Shown one piece after another: positions 1 to 11,557 of a DNA stretch of 64,000 bases. The translations under genes and the position numbers were made by a program. The notes under the pieces were generated by a model that saw only the letters and a program-made list of their open reading frames with translations, did not search any database and was not told where the DNA came from. Every line of letters starts with the position of its first letter. The first letter of the stretch is position 1. Location: positions 251,256-315,255 of the forward strand of contig MU004245.1 of the NCBI GenBank assembly GCA_010405405.1, given 5' to 3'. The DNA is from Microthyrium microscopicum. Taxonomy: Eukaryota; Ascomycota; Dothideomycetes; Microthyriales; Microthyriaceae.

Positions 1-2
1 AC

Positions 3-2499
3 TCGCGGTTCGATATCGTATGGCCAGACCAGGGAATGCAAAGTGAATCGAGAGCCGGGGTTGATGCTTTGACCTATGGCCTTGCGACACTTGTCAAAGC
101 ACAAGAAATCTTTGGAGAAGCCGCCTTTCAACATGGTCGGCGAGGCAAAAAGAAGAACAACAACTCGGCCCTTCTTCCTTCCAATCCATATCCTCTTCGG
201 CGTAGGCGACTCGGCAACTATTATGCATCATACACCAAAAAGTTCTCGCTCGGAAATGGACCCGCTGACTGCGTGCGAGAATATCTCATCACTAAAGAGG
301 GCGGTAAGATGCTTGGAACGCTGGTCGCCCTAGCAGTCGCCCGTATGCAGAACTTGGAAGCTTTTGTTTGGGATATGCCCACTGGCGTGTTGCGGGATGT
401 TTGGTTGGCACTCTCATCGTTAGGGGATACTGAAGACGAAGACGAGTGCCGTCTAGAGAAAGTTTGGGTTCGATGGCACAACAATTGGCAAACTGACATA
501 TCTGACGGCCCTCCACCACCGCCTCCGCCGAATGTGCCGCCGCCAAACCTGGGTGCGAATGCGAATCACAACAGCAATAATGCGACGATCGCACCGATCT
601 CTGCGGATCTGGCAGCACTGCCACTGATAGACCGAGTCGAGTACCCCTCTTTCTCCGTTCTTCCGGCTTTGAAAAGCTTGACTGTGTTGGAGATAGACGA
701 GTTGGCATACCTTGATGAGATGAGTATACTCATTGCTAGATCGCAACATCGCCTCAAGGAACTTCGAATCGGAATTGCTCGACATGCTAGAAACATGGAC
801 TGGACCGGTAATTGGCAAGGGGATGCTTATTATCAAGTCGATCATCGAACCACTTGGACCATAGCAAGCAATGTTGGCGACAAAAGACTCGAGGGTGTTT
901 TGGGTGTGCTCGTTGGCCGGATACATAATTTGCGAAACAATGCCGAAAGCTCTAGAACGGAATTCGGTAGAGAGTTCATCGCAAAAGTGCTCGAACAACA
1001 GCATGTGTCGGAGGAAGTGAGAATGTCTCAGGATCAATCCGACGAGGCCACAACTAGTCCTGAAACAACTGCTGGAGCTCCTCACGAAGAAGATGCACAC
1101 CGAATTGGAGAATCATACGTACCGGAATTCAACGCTACCTCACGAGGAAGCGTAATGAGCTCATCTCCACCGGACAACGAGTCACGCGAAAATCTTGCAC
1201 TTTCCAGTCCCGTAGCGACTTCTCCTGGACAATCTTCTCACTCACTTCCGACTCCCACTTTACATACTACAAACAAGGTAATACCCCTTCGACCTGCTCG
1301 GCCGCTCAGATCGGAAGCCAAAAAGACAGATAAAGACGGTCCGTTCCTGAATGGATGTTTGAAGCTGGAAACTCTCGAACTTGAGCGTGTTCCGCTATCT
1401 CTACCTGTCTTTCGCCAAGCGTTCGATTTCACCACCATCACAAATCTGACTCTCATTAATTGTGTTGGTCATGAGAGGTTATGGAAACAACTTCGTAGCC
1501 GATATGGTCCAATTGGCCGCCGAGGCTCCATGTCATATCGCATGTCTGCTCATGGCTATTTGAACTTGAAGAAGATTCATACAGACACGGTTTCGTCTCA
1601 GTTTCTTCACTTTGTGAAGGAGACCTTGAGACCAAATACTCTTGAAACACTGTTTTTACAAGATCGCTGGGGCTCCCCAGTGAGCGTAGGATCAATCTTC
1701 AAATACGCCGTTCGAAGACACCGAGCTTCTCTGAAGCGACTATTGATTGACAGCAGTCACCTTGAAGACCTTTTCACCGAGGGTAATTCTCGATGGCGCA
1801 AATGGCGATTGTCAAGAAAGATGGTTGCATATCTCACCAGTGGCAGAATGAGTAGTCTTCGAGAGTTGGCTGTGAGCATTGAATACGCCGATTGGGTAAG
1901 TATCTTTTGAACAGAACACAGAAGTATTATCTAACCTTCAGTAGCACATTTTTCTGCAACGCCTTCCTCGCGTCCACCAACTTCGTTCTTTGTTTATCCC
2001 ACACATCGCCGATCATCCACAAGTTGGCCTCGACACCCACGATCTCGCCATGCAAATAGTCGACATTGTCACCCTCCGTCCAGAGATAGAACTCTGCTAC
2101 ATGGGCTTAGGTACTAAATGCTTCGAAATTCTTGAGAATCGCCCACTACCATCTCCAAGCCCCACCGGAACTGATTACAGCCTTGCTTCATCGGGCGTGG
2201 CTTCATCCGGTCGCACACATCATGACTCAGATGGATCCGATGATGAAGACCGCGGAACGTTGAGCGATGACGATGCCACCGATGATGATGCAACATTTGA
2301 TGACGCCTCGGAGGCAAGTGATGAACTCGACGAGGACGCCGCACTGGACGATGACGATGGTGCCAGTCTTTCAGACTCTGACGATGAATGGGAATCTACA
2401 CGACGTGGCAAGCGCAAGGCCTCGCCAAAACTACGACTCCAGGAGATTCTGTTTTACGACAAGATTGCCATTTTCAAAGCTCGCTACGGCCGGCTTTGA
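3..2499 (+). CDS. LRR/F-box-like protein with acidic C-terminus, 5' partial
   Basis: The frame is open to the left edge, so the true start may lie outside; the first in-window ATG is at 36. Exons are 3-1895 and 1945-2499, with an intron of 49 nt (GTAAGT, CTAACC branch, acceptor TAG); phase is kept and gives at least 804 residues. Leucine-rich stretches recur (LKSLTVLEIDELAYL, LETLELERVPLSLPVF, FTTITNLTLINCVG, LRELAVSIEYADW, LPRVHQLRSLF), as in fungal F-box/LRR proteins. They are separated by a Pro run near residue 160 and a Ser/Thr-rich insert. The last 100 residues hold a dense Asp/Glu/Ser tract followed by a basic GKRKASPKLRL segment. I see no F-box in the visible part; one could be upstream. 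The function is unknown, and substrate recognition for an SCF ligase is only a family-based guess. Confidence 0.7.
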
Positions 2500-3210
2500 A
2501 ATCCGTTGTGAATAGTTCCAATTTACCCCTTTCTTGTTCCTGGTTATTTGAATCCTATATTTTGTATTGAGCGAACTGTCTGTCATCCTTTCTTGTTGTA
2601 TTCTGCAGGGTGCATAGGCTGCTTGGGCAATAACGACTATAACGGCTGAACGGTATACTCTTTTGATGGGATTGTCATAGCGATGGACGCTTTCGGGCGA
2701 TATAATTACTGCGTAGATGATTGATTTTAGAATGTCAGTCGAATGAATTGAATGAACAAGAACTCGCCAACGCATTTGAAGCGAAATAAAGTACTCTGTA
2801 GGAAATCCTAGTAGATGGTAGACATCGCACTCTTTGGTAGAAGTTGTCCTTTTCTTGAAGCTGTTGCGCCTCAAGTGGTTGACAAAATAAAGGGCGCGCT
2901 CCCAGCGAGTGCGATGGCTCCCATAAAAGACGATCTGGTATCGAGTGCTTTATTTACCATCGAGCGCGTTCAGACTTGGGCATTTTATTGAATGCGATGG
3001 GAAACATAGCACCTTTTAATCAACAGCGTTGGTGGGAGCCATCGACGCTGATGGGAGAACGCCAGCTATTTTGTCCATCGATTGAGCCTCCTCATATGCA
3101 AGATTTCAGACCGATCTAACCACCAAAACTTCTCCCCCCACCTTTTTTTCTTCCACAAAACCACCCAAAATCCATCCACACTTCCAAATCCCACAAATTG
3201 AATCGCCATA
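2500..3210. other. intergenic region, 3' flank of LRR gene and TMA16 promoter
   Basis: There is no credible gene. The middle is occupied by a miniature inverted-repeat element (2881-3074). The last 130 bases are CT/CA-rich up to the TMA16 start and probably form its promoter and leader. Confidence 0.6.
2881..3074. mobile_element. MITE, copy 1 of a local family
   Basis: The ends are imperfect inverted repeats of about 45 bp. The left end reads gacaaaataa, then a block with ctccca and gatggctccca; the right end, reverse-complemented, reads gacaaaatag, ggcg, ctcccatcag, gatggctccca. The element is about 194 bp with no coding capacity. It shares the internal stretch taaagcactcgata (here on the minus strand) with the copies at 11069 and 43214. 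No target-site duplication is clear. The transposase source is not in the window. Confidence 0.7.
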
Positions 3211-3825
3211 ATGCCAAAATCACTATCCAAAGTCCAAAAACACATCACCAAAAAGAAGGGCAAAATCACCCACCTACACGCAAACTCCCGCGATGCCCAA
3301 TCCCTCCTCCGCGCCGGCGCCCGCGACGCCTCCGTCAGCAAATCAGAAATTCTACGCCGTCGCGTAAACAAACCTCTCGTCGAGCGTGTACAATTCTTTC
3401 AGACTGCGCTATTTCCTCCTCCGCCAGAACAAATTACTACCAACGATGCCATGGACACACAAACCGAGAATGACGCAAATGTGCAGGCGAAGGGAAATAG
3501 CGGACCCTTGGATGTGGAAGCTACACAAGCACTGATCGTCAAGTTTTTGGCACGTCATGATGAGGAGCGCGCTGAGTTGGCGGCCACACGGAGAACTGGA
3601 CGACCTGCTGGTGCACGGGAAGATGCGTTGGCGAGCAATGGCAAGGCGGAGAGGGCGGAGTATGATGCGGGGTTTTGGGTGCCGGATTTGGGCGATGAGA
3701 AGAATCTTGTTGCGCTGGAGGAGTGGAATGGACGGTGGATTGGGTTGAATATTGTCAAGTTTGTGCGGGTGTCGAGAGGGGGTGTGGTTAGTGCCAGTAA
3801 ATGGCCACCGAATGCGCAATCGTGA
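3211..3825 (+). CDS. TMA16: translation machinery-associated protein 16, 60S biogenesis
   Basis: This is a single-exon gene of 204 aa. The N-terminus MPKSLSKVQKHITKKKGKIT followed by HLHANSRDAQSLLRAGARD is the hallmark of the Tma16 family, which binds nuclear pre-60S ribosomal particles in yeast. The first 60 residues are strongly basic, fitting rRNA contact. The C-terminal half (FWVPDLGDEKNLVALEEWNGRW) also fits the family. Length is close to the usual 180-210 aa. The start is the first ATG of the conserved block. An in-frame low-complexity linker around residues 70-150 is lineage-specific. It stands alone, tail to tail with the SLM1-like gene. Confidence 0.9.
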   Translation: MPKSLSKVQKHITKKKGKITHLHANSRDAQSLLRAGARDASVSKSEILRRRVNKPLVERVQFFQTALFPPPPEQITTNDAMDTQTENDANVQAKGNSGPLDVEATQALIVKFLARHDEERAELAATRRTGRPAGAREDALASNGKAERAEYDAGFWVPDLGDEKNLVALEEWNGRWIGLNIVKFVRVSRGGVVSASKWPPNAQS

Positions 3826-4035
3826 TGAGCGTTTGGGGTTCCAAAAGACACGAGATATCACGAAACGGACAGGTTATAATTGATGCGGTAATTGATTTCG
3901 TGGGTATATACATAGGTCTCGGGAGGTAAGTGTCTCATATTATCATGATGAAAAGCAAACAACTAATCGTCTAAGCCAGGTCAAGCCAATTTGGCATCAA
4001 TGCGTACCTTTCACGACAATATTTGCAAGCGCTTC

Positions 4036-6664
4036 TTATGGATAGCTTCCACGTGGATATTCTCCTGGAACATGCAGATTGCTGACCGACTGATCTGTGT
4101 TGTTGCGGACCATTCCTCGTGAAGGCAGTTGTTCAACTACAGGTGCTTGGGTGTGCGATACACTGTCCGTTTGGCCAGGAACACCTGTACTCTGGTCATC
4201 GTGGATTGCTGATCCTGCAGAAGGCGCAGCTATTACACTCGCTGGTAGTGCTCTGCTTCGTAGCGGGTCGCTGGCATGGTCATGGGTAGCAGTAACCGCG
4301 GCAAAGTATGCCTTATCAGGAGCTGAAGTAGTGTTTGAATCAAATGCACCACTGGGATGCTCCGTTAGCCCAGGACTTGTTGTCAAGTATTCTGCCTGGT
4401 GAGCCTGTAGTAGAGGATTTTCGACTGGTGGCGGTGTCTCGTGAGATGGCCCTTTGTGCGAAGCATGCCATGAAGCACCAGCAGCAGGGCGCTGAGAAAC
4501 ATAGCTCTGATCCACCGAGCGGAGCTGGGCAACGCCAGCCGCGCTATCCCCATAGCCACTATCGCCATCAATATGACGCAGATCTGAATTTCTCAAGGGG
4601 ACGTCTCTTTCTGTACCCAGGAATTTCATTTCTTCGGGTTCCGATCCGTCACTAGAAGGTGTAAGACGCTGGTGTAAGCGATCTTGGCTCAATTGAACGT
4701 CGCTAGGAAATCGCCCACCTTGTGGACGGTCCGAGTTTGAGATCTGACCAGCTTTGGGAAGTGCATCGCCGTTTGCGCCGCTCATTAGCAAAGTGTTGGC
4801 ACTGAAGGGAATTTGATCTGCTTCATCGTCATCGAAGCTACTGACGCTCTTTGTGCTTTGGTTGCTGAAGCTTCTAGTATGGCGTCGCACAAAGTCATTA
4901 CGCTCTTCGCCCGTTTTTTCAGTGAGGGATTTGATGTCGTCGTACCATGCCAGCATCGTGTCGTATGATTCAGCTCGGAAAACCCAGCTATGTCCTCTAT
5001 GCATTCCGCCGGTCTGCCGACCCTTCAATATGAACTTATGAGAGCTTGAATCTGGTTGACTATGTGCTCCGAGTTTCTGGTCCAACAAGTACAATGACAT
5101 TATTGGTTGCTGTGTATAGACAGAGTCCGCTGATTTGAACTCATGAAGATGTGTCGGAGACAACACAAACCTATTTCTTGTCAGATCTGCTGGTATAAGG
5201 ACAGGAAAAACCTACCAGCCTGGTGTATAACTTTTCAGATATTTGCTCTTTCGCTCTAGCATCCCGGCCCGAACTTCTGCAGATGCTGGATGATATTTCC
5301 CTGGGTATTCCAGATCTTGAGCGCGTCGAAGAGGAGTATCGGGATTGATGAAATGTGGGTCTTTTAAAATGAAGTCTACCCACTCTGCATCCTTAGGTAG
5401 GCTGAGCGGACCGTTTTGCAATCGATCAACTGTTTCATAAGCTTCGTCTGCCTCCTTCTTGAGAATAGTAGCAAATGCTCGATGGGCTTTCTGAATCTCG
5501 CCGACAACGATAGCTTCAAGTTCACGACCTGAGCCTTCAATATTTAGATATGCCTAATCGAGTCAGAAAGTCCATAGGCATGTAAGTAAAGGTTAACTCA
5601 CCCGGTGGAGATAGTTCTCTTCGTCAACCAATCGTTCAACTTGTCTATCCACTGATAATCGAATGATATAGGGATCGTCTTTGCCAGCCATGACCTTGGC
5701 TTCTGTGTCAACGGCGGCCAAGGATTCTTGCAAAGTGCTGACCACTTTTTTGGTGTGCTCCTTCTCTTTCTCAATGGAATTCTTGAAGTCACCAGAAAGA
5801 GACTTGATTTCTTTAATCTTTGATTGTAAATCAGCTCGGAGGCTGTTGAGCTGAGATATAACATCACGATCAATCTCCTTGGCCTTGAGGTTTTCAGCAA
5901 CAGCTTGTTTGTGAAATTGTTGCCATATCTCATGGGCATCGCCTATTCCACCAGCAGGAAGAAATCCAACCGGCATTGCTAGGCTGTTGACCGTGTGCGA
6001 TATTTTGGTAGCAGTTTTGGCTCGTGCTTCGTATGTCGATTGAACCTCGCGGAAGTACATGATGAGATCTTTCAGTACTTTTCTCCACCCTGGACAATTA
6101 TTAGCGAATATGTGGGAGATGAGAGGTATCCCAAGTACCTTGAAATCTGGCAGCCAGGATATCCGTCGGTGAGCCTGTGGTGGGCACCGGCGTAAAGAAG
6201 ACACTCCTATTGTCGTCTCCACTTGTATCGTCATACGTGACTCCTCCGATGCTACCTGCTCGTACACTTCTCTTGCTACTACTCCTCTTCAGGCTTGACT
6301 TCCTGCTCAAGCTCTTCTTTTTCTTCAGCGTATTGTTCCTGCTAACACCACTGACACCAGAAACATTCGACGCAACTGATGCGCGCGATGTCGATCGCAT
6401 AATCGATGGATCTTCGGATTCTTCTTTATGCGACATTCTTGAGATTCTCTCAGCAAGAGTAACTTCGTCTTGTATGGGTCCTCTGGAGTCGCCTCGTTGC
6501 ATGTCAAAACTTTGCGCGAGGGGACTTGTCGGGGCAGGCTTGCTCGATAGATTGGAGTAGTCTGCGTTTAGCGCGTCCTCGTTTAGAGCTAAGCTATTGC
6601 TTCGGCCTATGTTGGAGGAAGCAAGGCGAGTCGAGGGGTCGTAACTGCTGTGAGAATGCATCAT
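4036..6664 (-). CDS. SLM1-like PH-domain protein (TORC2/PIP2 effector family)
   Basis: Four exons on the minus strand: 6664-6139, 6089-5602, 5553-5216 and 5170-4036. All junctions have GT-AG ends and keep phase, giving 828 aa. Residues 1-175 are Ser-rich and disordered with a basic KKKKS tract. Residues 176-450 form a long helical, F-BAR-like region beginning GWRKVLKDLIMYFREVQSTY. A PH domain spans about 440-565 (SYTPGWFVLSPTHLHEFK to HSWVFRAESYDTMLAWYDD). The tail is Ser/Pro/Thr-rich. This order matches yeast Slm1/Slm2 and the related Ask10/Rgc1 proteins. Slm1/2 bind PI(4,5)P2 at eisosomes and pass TORC2 signals to actin and sphingolipid control. The exact paralogue (Slm1 or Rgc1 type) cannot be fixed here. 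Confidence 0.85.
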
Positions 6665-7435
6665 TCCAGCCTTTCCGGCGAGGGTGAATGTATGATGGGG
6701 ATCGTCTCAGGGTAACATGTGAGGATGCTCAGCTCAGATCTGTAAGCTGTTGCAGCAACGGACGTAGTCAGCTAGAGCTTTCGCACTCTTGTAACTTGCT
6801 GGGTTGGTGTGGATTTCGATGTAGAAATTGTATAAATGGTGAAAGGGATAATCACAAGCCTTTCCAGCAGGATTTGTAGATTGTGAGGATTCCCCTCAGT
6901 TTTGACAGTTGACGCTCGTGTAAACGCGTTCACGCCTGGTGACGTAGCCAGCCTTCCCAGTCGCTTCCGAGCCGAGCCAACACCATTGATCAAATCTCCA
7001 GCTGCGGATGGTCGATGCCGAATCATCCACTCCAACAGGGAGCCGTTTTGCCATGTCTTGTACACCTACACTAGCGACTGTCACCGCTGTTACCTGCCAC
7101 TACTACCGCTGGGCAATGTATGATGCTAACCCGCCACTTGTGTTCTCATCATTGCCGTCTGCACCGCCCACTCGCCCGACGATGTTTGGTTGGAAGATAA
7201 ACATTTGAAGTAGGGTAATTTGGCCACCCGCTGCAATTCCCAGTATTTCGGATAGCGTACGGTATACGGTAGCATTCTATAACCACTCATCCTAGAGAAT
7301 ATCTTCTCGGTTGTGCGTCCGAGTTACCGATCTACAGTGAACGACTTTAAGCACTTGAACCCTGCCGTGTTTCCGAAAGCACGCATCATTCAGCAGACCA
7401 TGTTGTCGAATGTCGATATCATATATCAGGAGGTA
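6665..7435. other. intergenic, SLM1-like promoter side
   Basis: These 770 bases lie between the start of the SLM1-like gene and the stop of HAUS1, both on the minus strand. Short frames occur on both strands but none has family features or supported splice sites. I see no RNA gene or repeat. Confidence 0.5.
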
Positions 7436-8311
7436 TTATTTGTTTACTACAAGGTTCTCAAACAACGAATCTAATTTGCGCTGCAACTGCGAGGCTTCCT
7501 GTTCCACGTTCTTGACTTTCTGCACAGCTTGGTCTGTATCTTGTGGCAAGCCTTGATACGCTTGAACCTTCGAAGCTAGCAATGCAATTTGGTCCTCCAA
7601 TTGAACAATTTCCTCCTCCTTGGCGACAAGATCGTGAACATTAGTCGCATCCGACTCTTTCTGGTTCGATTGTGCGCTAGCCAAGCGGTCCGAGTATTCG
7701 CCTAGTTTGGCGCGTAGCTGCTTGGTGTTGCGGCTCCACTCAAGTGTCTGTCGTTGCAACGACAAAGGTGGTTGAAAAGCCGGCGATCGTAGCTCTTGAA
7801 GCTTGGCTCGCAGCGAAGTGAGCTCAGCCTCGAGAGTCTTTTGTAGTTGTGTGAGATGGATCAACTGTTGGCTAAGAATTTGTGATGTTTGGGTGCGATC
7901 GCACAGCGTTTCCGCGATGGAGTAGGTGTCTGTCTTGGGCGCGTCCAACTTCGTTGCGACGTCTGCCAGCACTTCCAACGCTTCTTTTCCATCAATGTCC
8001 AAAGCACTTTCAACTGCACTCATCATGGTTGCGTCTTGTTCTTTGCTGGCTTTGGCTTCGTTGAGGGCTTCTCGCTGGACATTCCATAACAAATCGCGTT
8101 CTTCATCCGCCTTTTCGTTTGCGGAAGAAAGGGCTAAAAGAGCCTTTAGAGTGTCTTCGTTGCGCTCAAATTGAGGTACGCTGCGGCCTTGATATTTGGC
8201 GGAGAGCCAGGAGTCGACCTGGTGCCATTCTTGCGCCTGTGCCCTCACCTGAGCAGCTTTGGAGGGAGAGAACAACGCCGTTGGCAACAGATCTAGAGAA
8301 CCAGATTCCAT
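7436..8311 (-). CDS. HAUS1: HAUS augmin-like complex subunit 1
   Basis: Single exon, 291 aa. Residues 30-75 read QVDSWLSAKYQGRSVPQFER and continue to DTLKALLALSSANEKADEERD. This parallels the N-terminus of animal HAUS1 (a WL..F...P.P.YE pattern, then a helix ending in RDRD). The rest is heptad-rich coiled coil (about 120-285), as expected for a subunit of the augmin octamer, which recruits gamma-tubulin to existing spindle microtubules. Length is near the human 278 aa. Augmin is present in many filamentous ascomycetes and absent from budding yeast. The assignment rests on the N-terminal motif plus coiled-coil layout. An unrelated coiled-coil protein is the alternative. Confidence 0.8.
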   Translation of the reverse strand: MESGSLDLLPTALFSPSKAAQVRAQAQEWHQVDSWLSAKYQGRSVPQFERNEDTLKALLALSSANEKADEERDLLWNVQREALNEAKASKEQDATMMSAVESALDIDGKEALEVLADVATKLDAPKTDTYSIAETLCDRTQTSQILSQQLIHLTQLQKTLEAELTSLRAKLQELRSPAFQPPLSLQRQTLEWSRNTKQLRAKLGEYSDRLASAQSNQKESDATNVHDLVAKEEEIVQLEDQIALLASKVQAYQGLPQDTDQAVQKVKNVEQEASQLQRKLDSLFENLVVNK

Positions 8312-8477
8312 GGTTTAGGTGTTTTCTTCATGCGAACTGCGGTTGTAAAGCAATGGCATGCTAGATGAAAAGACGATGGGATGAGTTGATCAATGTGGGG
8401 GATCTGCAAGTTTTGATGCAGGGGCACATCGATTTTATGTCGCACATGAACACCAACGGGTCTACCTGTCGTGCCTG

Positions 8478-8560
8478 TTAATAATGGCTCACTCCCATCA
8501 GGTGCGATGGCTACCATCTGCTACGTTCTACTACCAGGTACTTTATTTCCCTTTGCTTGC
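8478..8560. mobile_element. MITE, copy 2, one-ended remnant
   Basis: The stretch aataatggctcactcccatc, followed by a block reading gcgatggctaccatctgcta and then ggtactttattt, matches the left half of the intact copy at 11069 (ggcgtactcccatcag, atggctaccaccag, ggtgctttaat). I cannot find the matching right terminal repeat downstream, so this is a half element. It sits between HAUS1 and the ankyrin gene. Confidence 0.5.
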
Positions 8561-8785
8561 GCTGGGAACTGAAGCAAATTTTTCTCATAAAGCTCAACGT
8601 GGAATCGCCTTCAGCAATGGTGTTCTTACCGATGGGTATGGGTAATGAGTGTAAACGTATGTCCTCCTGCTTTCGTTTCCAGTAAGTATTGATTCTCTTT
8701 CTACTTTCCTTGTAAGATGTGGTCGACATGTATCCTCCCATTCTCGTGTCTAATGATTCTTAGTTTCATTAAGAACCCTTCTGAA

Positions 8786-11557
8786 CTACCCGTAGTATCT
8801 CCTCCCAGCCATTAGTTCTCTTATTTTCTCCCTTTTAGCCGTATCAAAGCTGTTGCTAATCGACCTACGTGCTTTCTCCTCTAGCAACGTCCATGGCGCT
8901 ATTATGTCTCCCTCCGGACCCATAAAAATCAACTTCTCCCGCCAGGGAATCTTGCTTTTCTGAGGGACGAAGTAGCAACACGGTGCTCGAAGATTTGGAT
9001 TGGCACCATGCTGCAGTAAAAGAGCGACAGCAACAACGTTCTCAGACAAGACTGCAAGTTGTAGTGGCGTTCCATACCGCGTTGGATGATCAACACCAAA
9101 TTTCATTACCCCTGATCTCTGTTGGTTTGGGTCAGCGGCTCCTTTTTCCAGTAGCAAAACTGCCACATCGCGGTTCCAATTAATGGGAAATATAGTGTTG
9201 AGCAATGAAAAGTCTTTAGAAGCAGTGACTCCATGACTGGTGATGAGAGACTCTAGTCGTTTGAGGCGGGTGGCCGGCAGGAACTCAGTGTATGATATGA
9301 ACACCTCTAATATGCTTGGAACGCGACTCTCATGTTCACGATCAAGGCATCTGTACTTTGCCTCAAAGCTTGCTCCTAATATCCATTAGCATAAGTAAAG
9401 ACTACATGCGTTACGAAGGAGGATGTCAAGCTAAGAGACTTGCTAAAGATAACACAATCTTTGGTTTGTGACGACATTCGCACTTTATGGCAGCCATCAT
9501 GTTTCTTGGTAGTATCTGAAGGTGCTCAGACACGAACAGTTCTTACCTTTAGAGACGAGGAATTGCATTTGCTCTTCCCATTCGTTGTGATTGAGATCAG
9601 AAAATATCGTCTCTAAAAGAGCGGATGTCTTGCCATCAAGAAGCCGGTTTGTGGTCGACGTGATATTGATATTGGCGCCTTTGGCTACTAACCATTTCAA
9701 CCAATTCAAGTCTCCGGAGTTCGCAGCCACGACAATGGCAAAGGTCATTGATGTTTTTGTACTCGGGAGTCCTCTTGTGGCACGTGTGAGGGCAGGTTGT
9801 ATCTTGACGTTAATGTCGCCGCCGTAGAGAGTGTATTGTTTGAGCCAATCCTCTAAATTGCGTCGCTCATAATAGATCTCCGCACGCAGAACTAAAACAG
9901 GAGGTCGCTTAGCAGAATCGAGGTAACACTGGGTCATGTTCGGAGCGCCCATAGGCTTCAAACCATATTCGGCAATCATGGCAAGATCCGACTCCGATAG
10001 TTCAGTGAACAATTTACTCGCGTTACTCCCGGTTACAGGTTCAAGCTTCTGGTCACTGCCCCCCGGATGTATGGGAAGTATCGAGGTTCTAAGCGCAATC
10101 GGTGCTTGCTTATGTACTCGTTCAGCGTTACTTTTCGGTAGTAACACGGCGCTTCTGGTGATGCGCTTGGCTTCCTTACCCAGTGTGACCTTTGTCTCGA
10201 TAGCGTGCACTGAGGGTTTTGACTGCAAGGACAGCGACTCGGCTTGGTTATGCTCGCTAGGTTCCGGTATCAAATCCTGATTCGCTACCTGCCTAGGAAC
10301 ATCACTCTCTTTGATTTTCGGTGGCGGTGTAGGCGCTCTCTGATTATGAATGCTCTCGTCAGAACTACGTCTACGTGCTATCGAATTGGCGTTTTCCAGA
10401 TGTCCTGGCAAATATCGCCTCGATGTTGAAGGGGTTTCTTCATGTGATGAGGAGCTATCCTGTTCAGGCACGTCTCGATCGGAATATGTTTGAGATAACC
10501 TGTCCTCTTCATACTGCAGTACTGTTTCTCGCTCAACAACCGTCTCAGTGTATGTAGTAAGATTCTCGAGGAATCTATTAAGCACGTAATTGCGATTTTC
10601 ATTTTCAGCAGACTGCTCCTTTGTAAGCATGGCCTGCAACTTGAAGACGACTTCCAGGATTTGTTCGGTGTCAAGTTTCACGTTGTCAACGTTCCCGATT
10701 AGCTGTGTAGTTTTGTCCAATATATGGCCAGTGTCCTGTTTGATTTGCTTGGTGACTGCCCAGGACATGACATCGACTGAGAGCTGAAGGGCTCGTTTGT
10801 GGGTTTCCAGCTGATCTCTGGCCTTGTTTATTTCAGGCTTTCCAAATTCTGCCCATTTGATTTGCTTTCCTAGAGAACGTTTCGTCATAGAGTCGTACTT
10901 TTCTAGGGTCTTCTCTATCTGTTGAATGGCTTCTGAGCAGCACTCTAGAATACCAATAACCTGAGACTCATCAGTACAGGTTTTACAATTGTGGGAAATA
11001 AAGCTCTATAGCTAAGTAGTATGAGAGCCATCGAATTCGAGGCCGTCCACAGGTTTCGAAGTGCTTGACAACGGCACGGCAAAATAAATGGCGTACTCCC
11101 ATCAGCTCTAATGGCTACCACCAGCGCTGCTAACCATAAGGTGCTTTAATCCCCATCGTATCTGGTAAATATTCCCAATGCGAACGCCCTTTATGGCAAA
11201 TAAAGCACTCGATAACAGACCGTAGCGTCTGGGCGCCATCAGAGTTGATGGGAGTATGCCATTTATTTTGCCATGCCGTTGCTTAACTGCATGGGATATC
11301 GGGAAGAAGCAAAACATAGGAAATCTCACCTGCTCTCCTACTTGGGCAGGAAGAGAAAGACTGCCATCAGCATCTTCCTTGATATCATCACGAAGAAGCT
11401 CTAGAGTCCGCTTGATTTGTGAAAGTTCAAGCTCAACCGCGTCGAGATCTGCTCGTGAATCCCGAACAGAGCGTATGAACTTGTAGATTGTTTGAGACGT
11501 GGATGCAATAAGCTGTATGGCAGTGATAGAGCCTTTGGTAATCGTTATCGGGTCCAT
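8786..11557 (-). CDS. ankyrin-repeat protein with STAND-type fungal N-terminal domain
   Basis: Three exons: 11557-11330, 11005-9547 and 9375-8786; phase is kept, giving about 758 aa. Residues 1-115 (MDPITITKGSITAIQLIAST to ILECCSEAIQQIEKTLEKYD) match the fungal N-terminal domain of STAND proteins (the PigL_N/helo-like group). That domain heads many NLR-like heterokaryon-incompatibility and immune-type proteins. The central part is Ser/Pro-rich linker. Ankyrin units follow: GDLNWLKWLVAKGANINI, NRDVAVLLLEKGAADPNQ and PLQLAVLSENVVAVALLLQH. No NACHT or NB-ARC P-loop is present. Intron 1 (11006-11329, 324 nt) is six times longer than its neighbours because a MITE lies in it. A role in non-self recognition or stress signalling is inference from domain company only. 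Confidence 0.82.
11069..11282. mobile_element. MITE, copy 3, intact, inside an intron
   Basis: This is the best-preserved copy, about 214 bp. The left end caacggcacggcaaaataaa, then tggcgtactcccatcagctc, is nearly identical to the reverse complement of the right end (caacggcatggcaaaataaa, then tggcatactcccatcaactc). Mismatches are few over about 47 bp. Internal taaagcactcgataacag is shared with copy 5. It fills two thirds of intron 1 of the ankyrin gene without touching either splice site. Flanks cttga and cttaa could be a weak target duplication, but this is not certain. Confidence 0.88.
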
